A DNA stretch of 64,000 nucleotides from Craterostigma plantagineum (GCA_027422505.1 JAPQWV010000766.1:1-64000); one strand, 5' to 3'; numbered from the stretch's first letter, positions 33,458 through 45,624 are shown. The notes: generated by a model from the letters alone, not told the origin. Numbers and translations are program-made.

Positions 33458-33906
33458 ATAGTTAACGTATTGTTACACCTCCCCGATTCTAACGTAAATG
33501 CACTAAACAACGACAAGACTGGACATAGCAGTAGCTCTCCCTCTATCCGAATAATTAACAAAAAATAAAAGAAACCCTCTGTTAGTACGGAGCAGCTCGA
33601 GCAAACGAGTTGAACCAACCTAGAGACCGTCATTCAGATTTAAAACGACGTACCAACAAGAACGTGCACAAGATAGCCAAGGAGCTGAGGGGGATCAACA
33701 ACGCTTTCGTCACGATGTTGTTCACCACAGTGGCTGTAAACGCCATCTTCACGGTACCTCTTCACCTCCATGGAGGTCCTGGTGGTCCATGGCGGAGAGG
33801 CGCGTGGTGGAGGTCATCAACAAGCGCATATTGGTGATGGGCCTCGGTGGCCTTCATAGCCTTTTCCTACATCGTGCTGGCGGAGTGGGCCGCTATATTG
33901 TAGACG
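33458..33906 (+). pseudogene. ITN1-like ankyrin repeat / PGG-domain protein, last-exon relic
   Basis: After an acceptor-like AG at 33456-33457 the frame reads IVNVLLHLPDSNVNALNN, an ankyrin repeat. Then, with stops and shifts, come ANELNQPRD, TNKNVHKIAKELRGINN and AVNAIFTVP, the PGG-domain signature of plant ITN1-like proteins. The last membrane segment is still legible in another frame near 33838-33900 (WASVAFIAFSYIVLAEW). The family works at the plasma membrane in salt and defence signalling. Several stops, a frameshift near 33830 and loss of the HREG-type residues show a pseudogene. Upstream exons were not found; the Sirevirus-like element lies 560 bases upstream and may have split the locus. 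Confidence 0.8.
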
Positions 33907-34139
33907 CGTTCAATTTGTAAGAGAGTGAAGCACGCCAGGAGTGGATCGCTCTTCGCATCAATCAAAATTGTTTATTTTGAGTGATCTATCTCGTATTAGA
34001 AATCTTTATCACATTAGACAAGGTTAGGAGGACTCGGCCTCATCTACTCAGATCGTATCTGATATGGGTATGTGAAGAAAAGCTCAAGTATCTGAATAGC
34101 ATAATCTATAAAGGTTTTCTTTGTGTACGTGATTTATTG
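33907..34139. other. Spacer between ankyrin pseudogene and CACTA element
   Basis: No feature seen. It may be the 3' flank of the pseudogene. Confidence 0.5.
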
Positions 34140-34154
34140 CACTAGTACAGTACG

Positions 34155-34475
34155 GACTTTTGGCGACTGTTCTTATGAAGTATGGGCGACTGTTGTGCGG
34201 GGTCGCCGAGAGCACCGACGCACATACTTCGGGTTATTGGCGTCTGTTGTAAACAGTCGCCTATACCTCAACTTTGGGCGACCCTTGTTCCGCAACAGTC
34301 GCCCATAGTTTCAAAATGTAAAAATAAAAATTAAATAAAATAGGAATGGGCGACTGTTTCTCGGTACAACAGTCGCCCATAGTGGTACGCATTGTCGACT
34401 GTTGTATGGAAACAGTCACCCACAGTTACGCGGATTGGAGACTGTTCTTTTACAACATTCGCCCATAGCTATTTT
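34155..34475. repeat. Left subterminal palindrome array of the CACTA element
   Basis: The motif GGGCGACTGTT and its complement AACAGTCGCCC recur at about 34161, 34186, 34244, 34291, 34348, 34368, 34394 and 34434. Pairs form hairpins such as GGGCGACTGTTTC with ACAACAGTCGCCC. CACTA transposase accessory proteins bind subterminal repeats of this kind. Confidence 0.9.
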
Positions 34476-34689
34476 TTTTAATATATTATTTATTTTTTAC
34501 TACCCAAAGACCTGTATATATAATAAGCAGCTCGAATCCCAAAATAAACAGCGCTCAATGATACACGTCACACATAAGAAAGTTCAATTCAATATCACCA
34601 TAAGCATGTCAATAACATAATCACAAAACAACGTAAAGTCTCAAGTGAGCATTACATAACAATATTCATAAGTCTTCACCTAAAACTAT

Positions 34690-37680
34690 GTGCTCTCATG
34701 CAGACATACTTCAATGAAGTGCTTTGCCCACAACTCTCGAATTTCTTCATGCGCTCTTTTACGTAGATAGCGTGTTCCAATTGCTAAAATATGAACATGA
34801 TTCATAAAGTAACTAAATATATTTGATATCAATGCTTTAAGTTTATCGTACCTTTGTCAGATTTTGCGTCTGATAGCCGACATTTCGCGCAATGTCATAC
34901 ATGTAGCGCATGACAAAATTTCCACATAGTTGACTATCACCCGGTTGGCGTGGGCACTAAGTTTAAACAAAGATCATATTATACATTAACCTAATATCGT
35001 TATAATTTCAATAGAAATCGCTATTAAGAAAGGCGAACCTTGCATGTTTTCTAAGTAGTAGAGGAAGACTTCGTCTTAACTTGAGACGCTCCAAACATTG
35101 TTGAGATCTTCAATGCACTGAAATTCAAAAGTATATATTAGAAGTATCTCATATAAAATAAGTATACCATGCTGCTTTTTATATTGCACTTACTTGTTCA
35201 CTTGATCACGAATTCCAATCTTTCTGATCCCCACCTTAGGTGCCAACGATTCGAAAACATATGCAGTGTTCGCGGCATAATGGATGACCAACAGTATCCA
35301 ATGATCACTACAAATACAACAAAAAATACTATGTAAAATAAAAACTTTATATATAAAAAATAAAGCAAATCTTGTACTTTCCCTTCACAATAAGGCGTGA
35401 AGAAGTACGTCGATGAGTTATACGAATTTTTAAAAACTGTAGTCATATATTCAACTTCTGAGGGGTCATTTTTCATCAAGCTTAACCGATTAGGGTTGAA
35501 GCACGCAATCTCCGGCGCCAATTCCAAACGAAGATACCTACAATGGACGATAGTCAATAAAATTTAACGTTAAATTTAAACTTAAAACATAACCTACCTC
35601 AAGATAACTTGAATGACGCTGGCATCCAAACTCTCGCCCGTAAATAAGTGCTCAATATCGGTGATGTCGATGCCGGCATCTAACGGCTCTCCTTCCGGAT
35701 TGTAGTAAACATCTCTCATAGAGAATACAAAAGAACTCTCACTCCGAGAGGAGATGACATCGAATACATGCCGACAATACTTGCCTAGACCTGCGATATC
35801 GCCGTCATTGCACTGAACAGTGCTAGACTCCAATGAAGAATTCCCTAACGTCGGCATAGGAAATGTCTACATAGGAATATACAATTTAATTTATTTTATT
35901 GATCAATTTTACGTACTTATTTACATACCACATTTGACGACAATGTCAAATCGTGGGGCCACTGTACGAAGCTGCCCAGTGCATCTCCTAACGTCATAAG
36001 CTCCGAGGTTTGTATGGAAAGATATTCCCCCTCCCTTCCGTGAGCTATGAGATCGACCGTGACTACGACGTTCGATTTGGACACTGGGACATGATGAACA
36101 CTATCACGTCCCTTGACGACTGTCCCAAGAGCGACGACATCTAAGGCCCCGTGGAAATTACGAATCGCTAGTCGGACCTTGGATACTATACGATTTCAAA
36201 TAAATAAAATATTAATATAAAATAAATCCGATACGTTAAACAATAAACGTTCAACATAAAAGTTTTACCGAAATGGGATTCGACGAGGGAAATTGATCGA
36301 GTGACGCCGATACAAAAGAACTTCAGACAGTATGAGGTAGGACGCCGACGCCGGTATTGGAATTGTGTTCCTGGTTCGTGTTTCGGCATAGCGATACCCA
36401 TTTGAGAGAATATCGCACTCATCTCGGCCCTCACCCCGGCCCTTACCTCCTCTCTCAATCTGGCCACCACCTCGGCTTTCACCTCCTCTCTCAATTTAGT
36501 CTCCATCTCGGCCCTCAACTGATCCATCGACGGAAAGCTACAAGAACCCCTCTGGCCATCGGTAGGGTTGTCGAACACATCTCAAATTGAGTAGTGGGAA
36601 GGGAACCCCCTAGGATGCCCGCTGTGATCAGGCTTTCCCGGAGCCTTCGTCAACGCATCATGTTGCCTCGTGGGGAAAAATTCTCCTCGGCTCTCTTCTT
36701 CATTCACCCGTGCCTGTCAATTTGTATCGTTTACTAGTTAAACATAATTAGTTTGTCAAATCTACGCAGAAATAGAATTAGAGTCTAAAACTTACTAGTT
36801 TCTCGGCTCGCGTCACACGGAAATATGAACGACCCATCTTTCGTTCTTACGGTTCGACTCCGAATGAAGTTTGCGCCTCGTACACTTCCCTCTTTCAACG
36901 GCGCTATCAAGTTCGTGGGAAAATTAGCGAGGTTCGAAATCGGGTCGTCTTTTTCCCAATTGGCCATGTGGCCTCTATACCCCCCACGTGCCGAGATGGT
37001 GAGGATACATATTTTGAGATTGACTTTGTCTAGCATTCTCACTAATTTCCTGCAATATGCATAAACACAAATTTAGATCGCTCTTAGTAAAAACGGAATA
37101 AAATCAATATTATTACCTGAAATTCAGAGGTCTCCCTCATGTTCCTCCACGCGGCCACTCCTTATTGGGAGATGTGTTCGTATTCGCTCGCCACACTTGG
37201 ACCCTTTTTCCTTTCCTTCGCGCTGTACTTGTGCTTCCAGTTTTTTCGTAAGGACCCAGCTTTCTTAAGGACCTTCACCTTGATAGTTGGATTGTCTGGC
37301 AACTTCCACGTAGTCTGTCGAATAATAAATACAAAATTAATTATATACCATATTAATATTTTCTAGTACATAAATCACCTTAACATCTTGCCAAAGCGCC
37401 TCCTTGAGGTCGGGGTCGATCTGGCGCCAATCTGTGATGAAGTCCTCCACCTGCGCCCTCGCCACACGACCGATGTAGTTGCTAAACTTCGCCATCGCAT
37501 CTTGGTCAGGGCCGATAACATTACCCTTGTCATCGAACTGGAGAATGCACTCCTCGGACTCCGGATTTAATCGTCTTCTTAAGTCCTTGCCGTTTATGGA
37601 CCTCTCGTACGCTTAACCGACTCAGTCGACTCGTTACCAGTCGAGGAAGACGTAGGATGCTGTGAAGACATCTCGTTCTA
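34690..37680 (-). pseudogene. CACTA second gene: Transposase_24-like region, coiled coil, DUF8039-like and Ulp1-like (C48) protease
   Basis: Read on the minus strand in pieces. From about 37672: MSSQHPTSSSTGNES, then MAKFSNYIGRVARAQVEDF, then LRKNWKHKYSAKERKK (37190-37330) and MYPHHLGTWG with GHMANWEKDD (36790-37040). This is the layout of plant En/Spm Transposase_24 proteins. A coiled coil follows (MDQLRAEMETKLREEVKAE, 36430-36580), then a DUF8039-like block (VVVTVDLIAHGREGE, TLGDALGSFVQWP; 35940-36180). The end is a Ulp1-like protease: HWILLVIHYAAN near 35290, FESLAP where the usual Asp is Glu, and QPGDSQLCGNFVMRYM near 34930 with the nucleophile Cys. Introns, stops and shifts occur throughout. 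Confidence 0.75.
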
Positions 37681-37799
37681 AGCAATCTGTACCCTGAAAA
37701 AAAAACAACATTTACAGAAAAAAATTAGTTAATTTCAACAAAATTCAGTCGAAATTCGTAAAAAAAAGGGCATAATTTAAAAGATTTCACATACGTTTA

Positions 37800-40797
37800 T
37801 CAACAATACATTCCTTCATTGTGGTCCGGAACGATATATCTATGAAAAATTGCGTCATCATCAGCGATAGCGACATGTTCCACACCGGTAGGAAACGAAA
37901 ATGTTTCATCGCTCTCGTCATATTCCCTTTCATCGTCCACATCAACAATACGAACAATACTCTTCTTCCCTTGAAGGACAATATGCCATCCAATATTAGT
38001 CGGATCTTGTATGTAGAATACTTGTTTAGCCTGCATTACCAGAATGAAAAGGATCGTTCGCGTAGCCCAATTTTTGCAAATCAACCATCGTAAATCCCAA
38101 TTCGGGATCTATTCGAACGCCTCGTCTATTATCAACCCATTTACATCGAAGTAAAACAAATTTCACATTGTTTTTATAGACGAGTTCCCAAATTTCTTCG
38201 ATAAACCCATAGTACGTACTTGCATTACTCGACACTTGGGCATCTTTCCCACGAGAAACTTCTCTTGACAATGCAACTATCGTGACCCCACTGTTCTGCG
38301 ACGCGCTTTTATCGTCTCGCTAGAAAGTATACCCATTAATGTCGTACCCTCCATATGTTACGACATTCCATTTGGGTCCCCAAGCAAGCCACTTAATCAT
38401 TTGACTACAATCTGAACCATTTTCTGCGGAGATCGTCCTCGTTCTGAACCAACCTAGAAAAGATCGATTATGCTCCTTAATGTACCAGATTTTGCTTCTA
38501 TTAGGATATTCTCGCCGTAATGAAGCCATGTGTTCCTCCATGAAAGGATGCACGTCGGGAATATGCCGTAAGATGAAAAACTGTGCTGACTCCCATAAAT
38601 CTCTCGATACCGTAATGAACTGTGGTTTCGACAATGGCTTTCCTCCTACTCGTCCATCGTGGCGAGAAGTCGGCAACCCTATCGATTAGACATTTGCCAA
38701 GTAGGATGTGCAAAACTCAACACGCTCCTCTGTTGTGTACCCTTCAACTATGCTACCTTCAGGTCGATATCGATTTCTAACATATCCTTTGAGAATCTTC
38801 ATATATCGACATGTATCTCATGTACACAGGTCCACATATCTTGATTTCTCGAACTAAATAAACGACGAGATGCACCATAACATCGAAAAATGATGGAGGA
38901 AAGAACACTTCGAACCGACACAATGTCACTACCACATCAGCCTGCAACTCATCTAGCACCTCGGGATCAAGAACTTTGTTGCATATAGCATTGAAGAAGA
39001 AGCACAATTTCGATATGCATTGACGAACATGCTTAGGCATGATACCATGAATTGTGATCGGCAACAAATGTTGCATCAGTGCATGACAGTCATGAAACTT
39101 GTATCCGACTAACTTCAGATCCTTCAATGAGACACATCTCCGTATGTTGCTAGCATATCCAGTGGGAACTTTAATACCTTTAAGACATTCGCAGAAACTT
39201 AATTTCTCAGCCTTGCTCAGCGTAAAGCAAGCCGGTGGAATAAAAGTCCTCTTTCCTTGTTCTATCGGTGATAATTCAGGCCTCATTCGAAGTTCGACCA
39301 TATCTTTTCTTACTTTAAGTCCGTCTTTCGTCTTACCTTGCATATTCAAAAGAGTTCCCACAATACTATCACAAACATTTTTCTCCACATGCATCACATC
39401 GATGCAATGTCTCACGTCGAGGTTTTTCCAGTAAGGGAGCTCCCAAAATATTGACCGCTTTTTCCAAACACTACCATCTTTTGATGGTTTGAACTTCTTA
39501 CCAAACTGGACATTAACGTTCGCGACTATGTCACTCACTTCTGTGCCTTTGGTAATTTAGCCCTTGAAAGCTCGCTCTTCCCGTTAAACAGCAATAGCAG
39601 CTTTTTCTTCGTTCAATATTCGTGGATACGCGGCGGGAATTTTTTATGGCCCATGTAAATGTGTTCCCTACAATTGTTCAACCACTGGCTATCTGTATCA
39701 TCCCCACAAATCGGACATGCTTTCTTTCCCTTCACACTATAGCCAGACAAATTACCGTAAGCTGGAAAATCATTGATGGTACAAAATATCATAGCTCGAA
39801 GAGTAAATCTTGATTTTGCATATGCATCGTATACCTCGACGCCTTCGGACCATAGTTTTTTCAGATCCTCAATTAACGGAGTCAAGTATACGTCAATGTC
39901 ATTACCAGGTTATTTCGGACCAGATATTATACACAAAAGCATGATATGCTTTCGTTTCATCGAAAGCCATGGAGGGAGGTTGTATATACAAAGCAGCACC
40001 GGCCAAGTACTGTGACGGCTGCTCAAATCCCCGAACGGGTTTACCCCGTCGGTACAAAGCCCAAGCCTTAAATTCCGTGCTTCATTTCCAAATGCCGGAA
40101 ACAACGAATCAATGTTCCTCCATTGAGGAGAATCTGCCGGATGTCTCAATTTTTCGTCCTTTTTTCCTTTCCTCATCATGCCATCTAAGCATTTTAGCAT
40201 CATTGGTGTTGGAGAACATTCGCTTAAATCTAGGTTTTATCGGCAAATACCATAGAACCTTAGCATGAGCCCCACCAACTTCATCCTTTCGCTTGTAACC
40301 CCAAGTGTCACACAACGGAAATTTATCAGCCGATTCATACTCGCCTCTATATAGCACGCAGCCGTTGGGACAAGCATGTATTCTTTCATACTGCAGTTCA
40401 AAGGGCAAAACAGCTTCTTTGCCTCGTAAGTTGACACCGGAAGTTCATTCCCATCGGGAAGCATATCGGCGAGCGTTTCTAAGAGTGTTGAGAAACATTT
40501 ATCCGAAATCCCAAATTTAGCCTTAATGTTCAACAATTTGAACACAGCAACAATTTTGTGTATTTAGAACATCCGTCGTACAAAGGGATTCTATTACCCC
40601 TTGACTATGAGATGATCCCTAACAATCTCACTAGTCCACCACTTTATATTAATACAATTACGACAAGGACATGAAATCTTGGATTGCCTCTTTTTTCTAT
40701 GATTTTGCTTCGCATAATTCATAAACTCTTCTACGCCATTCAAATATTCGGCCGTTGTTCGCTTACTAGACATCCAACCCCGACCCATCCCAACCAC
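37800..40797 (-). pseudogene. CACTA TNP2-type transposase, multiply frameshifted
   Basis: The transposase cuts and joins the element ends. On the minus strand: the Transpos_assoc domain with MGRGWMSSKRTTAEYLNGV and ISCPCRNCINI (40594-40797); the TNP2 start region KFGISDKCFSTLLETLA and ACPNGCVLYRGEYESADKF (40240-40540); the Transposase_21 catalytic core with LGLCTDGVNPFG (first Asp, near 40050), then LTPLIEDLKKLWSEGVEVYD, CPICGDDT, and HCIDVMHVEKNVCDSIVGT (39400 area); then DUF4218 (GYKFHDCHALMQHLLP, PEVLDELQADVVVTLCRFE) and DUF4216 (VLLRCKWVD, QVFYIQDP) to 37800. At least six frame changes or stops. Domain order is complete, so the parent copy was full length. Confidence 0.9.
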
Positions 40798-41635
40798 CTA
40801 AGTTAGATAAACAAACAAATTTACATCGTAAAACGATAGAGGACGTTTAAGAACGGTCCCAAACGGGGTCCATTCAAGGTTTCCTCCAAATGAGCAAAAC
40901 TTGAATGTATCTAAGCTTAATGAAACCAATAAATTCACAAATCATAGGCAATTTCAAACAAATACGAAGCACAAAAATAACTATCCAAGCACAAAAATCT
41001 CGGGTACCCAACAGTCGAACCCGTCGGATACCATCGGGTCGGGTCGCAATTTCTTTTATTTTTTAACAATTAGGATTTCTAACATGGTATAGGACGTTAA
41101 TAGAACCTAAATCACAATATTGAACCGAAATAGAAAGCAAACATAAATTCCCCAAATTAAATAAGTTAGGGTTAAAAAAATACTACCTTTAATTTGGGCC
41201 GGGCGGCTGCGGTAGGGCGGAGAGGGGAGGGGCGGGGCGGCGAGGTCTGTGGTTGCGGCGGCGAGGACTGCGGTTGCAGCGGCTGGGGCTGCGGTAGCGA
41301 GCGGGTTGGGGCGGGCGGCTGCGGCTGCAAGCGATGGGCGCAGCGAGCAGGTTGGGGCGCGGCGCGGCTGCGGGGCGGCTGGTGAGGCGCGGAAGCGACA
41401 GCGAGATGGTGCGTCGGCAGAATTGACGGGCGGCGATTGCTCGTTCGGGGTGCGGTGACTGCTCGTTCAAGCGTGGGGCGCGATGGCGATGACCCGGGTG
41501 GCGGAATGATGGCGAGGCACGGCGGCTGAAGAAAGGAAGGTTCGGTCGGCGAGTGTGCGTCGTCGATGTGAGTCGTCTGTGTGCTGTGAGTGTTCGACTG
41601 AGAGTGTTCGATTGGATATCAGTATTTAACCTCAT
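40798..41635 (-). promoter_or_regulatory. GC-rich 5' region of the CACTA transposase gene
   Basis: Between the right terminal array and the first transposase exon. 41190-41560 is strongly G-rich on the plus strand (GGGCGG, GGCTGCGG repeats) and contrasts with the AT-rich surroundings. It is probably the promoter and untranslated leader. Open frames here on either strand are rich in Arg, Pro, Ala and Gly and are composition artefacts. Confidence 0.55.
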
Positions 41636-42095
41636 TGGCGACTGTTGTGAGCGTAACAGTCGCCAATAGTGATAAAATAATAAAAAAAATTTAAAAACTA
41701 TGGGCGACTGTTGTCTATAACAACAGTCGCCAAAGCTAAATAAAAAATAATTAATTAACGAAAATAAGTATGGGCGGCTGTTCTGCCTGAACAATCGCCA
41801 ATTGGCAAAACAGTATGGGCGACTGTTGTCCCCGTAACATTCGCCAATAGTTATAAAATAAAAATTAAAATAAAAAGGGAAAAATCATTGGCGACTATTA
41901 CACCAGAAACAGTCGCCCAATGTGGAAAATAAAAAAAATAAAAACGAAAAAAGCATTGGCGACTTTTACGTCAGAAACAGTCACCCAATGTCGAAGAAAA
42001 AAAATAAAAACTAAGAAAATCATTGGCGACTTTTACTGTTGAAACAGTCGCCAAACATCAAAGTTTTATACTATACAACAGACGCCCATAGTGCC
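41630..42095. repeat. Right subterminal palindrome array of the CACTA element
   Basis: Seven successive hairpin-like units of the form ATTGGCGACT...AACAGTCGCCAAT, spaced about 55-65 bases apart (starting near 41634, 41700, 41772, 41817, 41889, 41954 and 42024). Arms are 10-14 bases with a loop of about 8-12. AT-rich linkers separate the units. Confidence 0.9.
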
Positions 42096-42123
42096 GTAGC
42101 CTATTCCATTTTCTGTACTAATG

Positions 42124-42266
42124 TTAGTCTTTGAGATCTTAATCAAAAGTTGGGAATTTCGAAGGTGTTTAATTGGTGTTTTCTCATTGATGCAGTGAAG
42201 TTGGGGCATTAATATGGATGGACCTGCCAAGCCAGAAAACCTCCTGGGTTTGAAGGGGGAGGGAGG

Positions 42267-42335
<69 letters not shown>

Positions 42336-43800
42336 TTATTTGCAAGCGTAGATGTGTTATGTTGTTTATCTATCGTGTTCAATTTAATTTGTTGCTCTTT
42401 TTTGGATATCCTTGCTATGTGGAGTTCCTTTATCATAGTCTTTTTACTTTCTTTAGTTGTAGTTACATTGATATCTACCAACGGTAATCTGCTAGAGAAA
42501 GTGAGATAGTTATGTTCGTTCGATATTGTTGTAATATGGTTAGCTACATTTCTTATGATTTTGTTAAATATATAAACATAATGCTACAAATTCCAATTTA
42601 TTTCATTTATGTTGTTTATCCTATTTGATACTAGCATAGCAATGGTTCCACAAATTTCTAATACTCAGGTCAAAGTTTTCCGTTGACAGACTATTATAAT
42701 ATAAGTTAGTAGCTACTAATAACGTCAATGTTGTACGACTTTGTATTTGCACGATTGATTATTGTATGACTGTGAAACTACAATATGTTTCTTAAATAGT
42801 TTTATTCAATCACACAGTCTTATGTTTCTTAAATTATTGTAATCAACCTCAGTCTTACGTTTCTGGAATAGTCTTACACTATTATATTTAGTTTTTCAAG
42901 TTATAGTAAACAGTCTCACAATAGTACGACTGTTGTCAATTATGTTTATGCAGTACATCCGGCAACTGTAATGTTACAATATACAATAGTTATAATGTTA
43001 TATGTTGTTTTACAATCCAATTGCACGACCTATTATGATAAGACTTTTTTCTACCTCAAATTAGTAGTGATCTACTGGTGTATTATACTCGTTAGTGTTT
43101 CCAAACTGCATCGGGTGACATAACTCTTCAACAGTCTTACTTATGTTATAACACTGGCCAGCAAAACAGCGTTACAAATCAAAACGGTCATACAAAATGA
43201 ACAATACTAATAGTCATACATACAACCGTGGCTATTGTTTGTGTGTGAATGATATTTCATCAATCTTGAGTTTACATGTGGCTCAAAAATGGTTATACGC
43301 AACGAACTCGATTGTGTTTTAACACGGTTTCGGATTTTAAGGAGAATAAGAGAGAGAGTGCAAACGGTAATAAAAAGCTAGCTCCAACTCCACAATGTTA
43401 TGTTCTCTTCGAATTATTTACATTGTAAGAATTGTTTAACATCAATATTGTAAAACTGCTCCATCGATCGACAATTATTATATGCAAGTCGACAATGTAA
43501 GATTTTTTCTCAAAATAATGTTGTAAGGCTGGGGTTGACACATATGATAAAATTGTCTTGTAAGAATTTTCAATATAATAACGCACGAGAGTCAAATGTC
43601 ACTGACTAAGACTGGTCATATACAAAGTTCCCAGAAATTCAACGATTCGTAAGATGTCGAAGAGTCCTCCAATTCGCATACTGTATTCGGATAATTGTGT
43701 TTCCATTTATTACTAAGTATAAACCACACGGGCAACACCTAGTATGTAAGAAGAATCATCCCACCGTCTTATTTTTATGCGTTTCCTGGAATTCTTTCGG
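42124..43800. other. Intergenic DNA between the CACTA element and the oxidase-like gene
   Basis: No coding homology on either strand. It holds one GA microsatellite (listed separately) and AT-rich DNA with loosely repeated TCTTACGTTTCT and TTGTAAGACT phrases at 42780-43560. The last 200 bases are the 3' flank of the oxidase-like gene. Confidence 0.6.
42256..42333 (+). repeat. GA microsatellite
   Basis: About 78 bases of GA repeats with a few GAGACA and GATA interruptions. Confidence 0.98.
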
Positions 43801-45141
43801 CTAAGGGTTGACCATATCTGAACTCCAAAGCTTATTCTCATCAACACTCGACTCGAATGTAAACATTAGCCTCTCATTGCTCTTCAAGTTCAAATAATCC
43901 ACCTTTGCGGTAGGAAAAAGAACATCACATCAACCACCACTAAAACTGAAGCGAAAAAAATATTAAACCATTTCTTCTAACGGAGAAAACGGAGCAATTT
44001 ACAAACCTTTTCGGGCTCAAGTATAAGCAGACAAAACGCATCCACGGGCCCAACCAAAGGATCTAAGGAAGGAGTTTTTCCTGGGCCTTGCTCATTTATT
44101 AGTGGGAGTCCCGGCGTAGGCGAAATGTACTGTAGTCTTGATTTCGGAGACGAGGCAAACCAAGATTTCTCTCTTTGCTGTGGATAAGATATCATTGCAC
44201 TCATTGTAATAAAGTTAATTGAGTATCACGATTGCTGATTTACCATATTCAGTTAATGAATGCTCGATGGAACTGAATGATCTTTTACTTTACCTGAAGT
44301 TTTAGTGGACTGGGATTTGTGGCATCGATGAGATCTATTCGTCCGCTTAATCGAAATTGCTCCCAAGTCTCGGTGAAATACCAGCATATCTAAATTTGCC
44401 ACATTTTAGTAGGCAATGGCAAGAAAGTCAAGACATGGTAACTTAACCTAACTATTGTAATAACTCAAACACATTGAAGCTGATTGACATAAAAGAAAAG
44501 GACTGCGAGGAGATCTCGGGTACCTCGGTGAAGGGGCAGTGCTTGAGATCATCAATCTGAAAATCAGACAATGATTACTGTAATACTCAGCCAAAAACTG
44601 TTAAATCTCGCGAGCAAGAACTAACTAATGATCAACAAAGACAAATTCATATTCCTAAGCAACAGCAGAGATTCGATACGAAGAATCAGGATAAAGAAAG
44701 GTGAAACAAAACAGAAATTACCTTGCGAGAGCGAGAATCGGTGTTTACAAGAATCTTATCGGTGTCATCTTCGAACCCTCTGATTCGAATGAACAGTCAA
44801 TTGTAAGACGAGAAAAAAAATCCCCAAATAAGAAGGTAATAAAGTCGCTCACAATCAAACCTAAAAACAACTGTTCGATTACTAGGTCTGCCGTTTGATG
44901 CAACTGTCGCCTGATACCAATCAATCATATAGTATCGTAAATCAAAGAGATACCAATAAGGGAGAAAAATTCGCTGATACTGAAGAAGAAGAAGAAGAAG
45001 AAGAAGAAGAAGAAGAGGTAAGTAACGCATATGATGGTCACTTACAAGCTGGAAATAGGTATGATGTTTGAGGTGAGAATTGGCTTCAATGGAGCTGAGT
45101 AGAAGCTGCTTCCAAGGCACCACAGCCGAGGAACTGCTCAT
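43801..45141 (-). CDS. Pyridoxamine-5'-phosphate-oxidase-like FMN-binding protein (7 exons, 201 aa)
   Basis: Intact host gene. Exons on the minus strand: 45141-45046, 44910-44861, 44779-44722, 44556-44524, 44389-44294, 44177-44007 and 43902-43801. They total 606 bases, all introns are GT-AG, and the frame is kept to a TAG stop. The protein opens MSSSSAVVPWKQLLLSSIE, then SNGRPSNRTVVFRGF (FMN-phosphate region), NTDSRSRKIDDLKHCPF, ICWYFTETWEQFRLSGRID, QREKSWFASSPKSRLQYIS, and ends VDYLNLKSNERLMF. This matches, from memory, the Arabidopsis At2g46580 type (about 200 aa). The family is tied to vitamin B6 or related flavin chemistry; the substrate of this branch is not certain. Start chosen at the first Met, where family similarity begins. 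Confidence 0.9.
44982..45017 (+). repeat. GAA microsatellite in intron 1 of the oxidase-like gene
   Basis: About 12 GAA units lie in the first intron (44911-45045). Read through on the minus strand they produce a false poly-Leu stretch. Confidence 0.97.
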
Positions 45142-45624
45142 TTCTTTGGGCTCAATACTTTCTACTGTATTACTACTGCCTGCTATTTGGGTTTTAATTT
45201 AGGGGAATTTTCTATTCAGTACTAACTTCTAAACCGTTCAGCCCTGTCAGAGACACTATTAGTTTCTAAGGACCAAGTTTTTTTCGTAAATAGCAGAGTT
45301 TAGGCTTAAAAATAAGTATTGATGAAAATATCCTTCCTAACATACTGTAATAAGAGTTAGTTTTTGGCGACTTTCTGTTATGCTGTTATATTATATTGTT
45401 ACCAACGTCTGACGAACTGTTCTTTTTCATTCCTTATCTGTTACGATGCAGAAAATTGTTATCGACAGAGAATATTTATTTTATGAATGTCGTTTTTGCA
45501 GTGAATCGAGCTTCGAAATCTCGAATGCCCATTAACCAACCAATTTCGGCGTGTAAGGTAGGATGTATTGTGGTATTGACGAAGCAAGATGTAAGATTTG
45601 TAATGAATTTTTATCTTTCTATTT
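45142..45624 (-). promoter_or_regulatory. Upstream region of the oxidase-like gene
   Basis: Expected promoter and 5' leader of the minus-strand gene. No clear TATA box was found at the usual distance. No other gene is visible. Confidence 0.45.

Larger units (their letters stand above)
34140..42123 (-). mobile_element. CACTA (En/Spm) DNA transposon with two damaged genes
   Basis: Left end CACTAGTACAG (34140-34150); right end CTGTACTAATG (42113-42123), the inverted copy with one change. Flanking triplets are ttg and tta, a two-of-three match for the usual 3-base duplication. Inside are subterminal palindrome arrays at both ends, a TNP2-type transposase gene and a second gene with a Ulp1-like protease, both on the minus strand. 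About 8 kb. Every gene has frameshifts, so it is inactive as read, although the ends are complete. Confidence 0.92.

Noticed and set aside
41189..41794. Arg/Pro-rich frame of about 200 codons (minus) and Gly/Ala-rich frames (plus)
   Set aside because: They arise from GC-rich, low-complexity DNA in the CACTA 5' region. No domain and no homology.
42209..42481. Ser/Leu-repeat frame on the minus strand
   Set aside because: It is the GA microsatellite in translation.
44797..45141. 114-codon single-exon frame with a poly-Leu run
   Set aside because: It is exon 1 of the oxidase-like gene read through intron 1, where a GAA repeat gives Leu on the minus strand. The spliced model explains the locus better.
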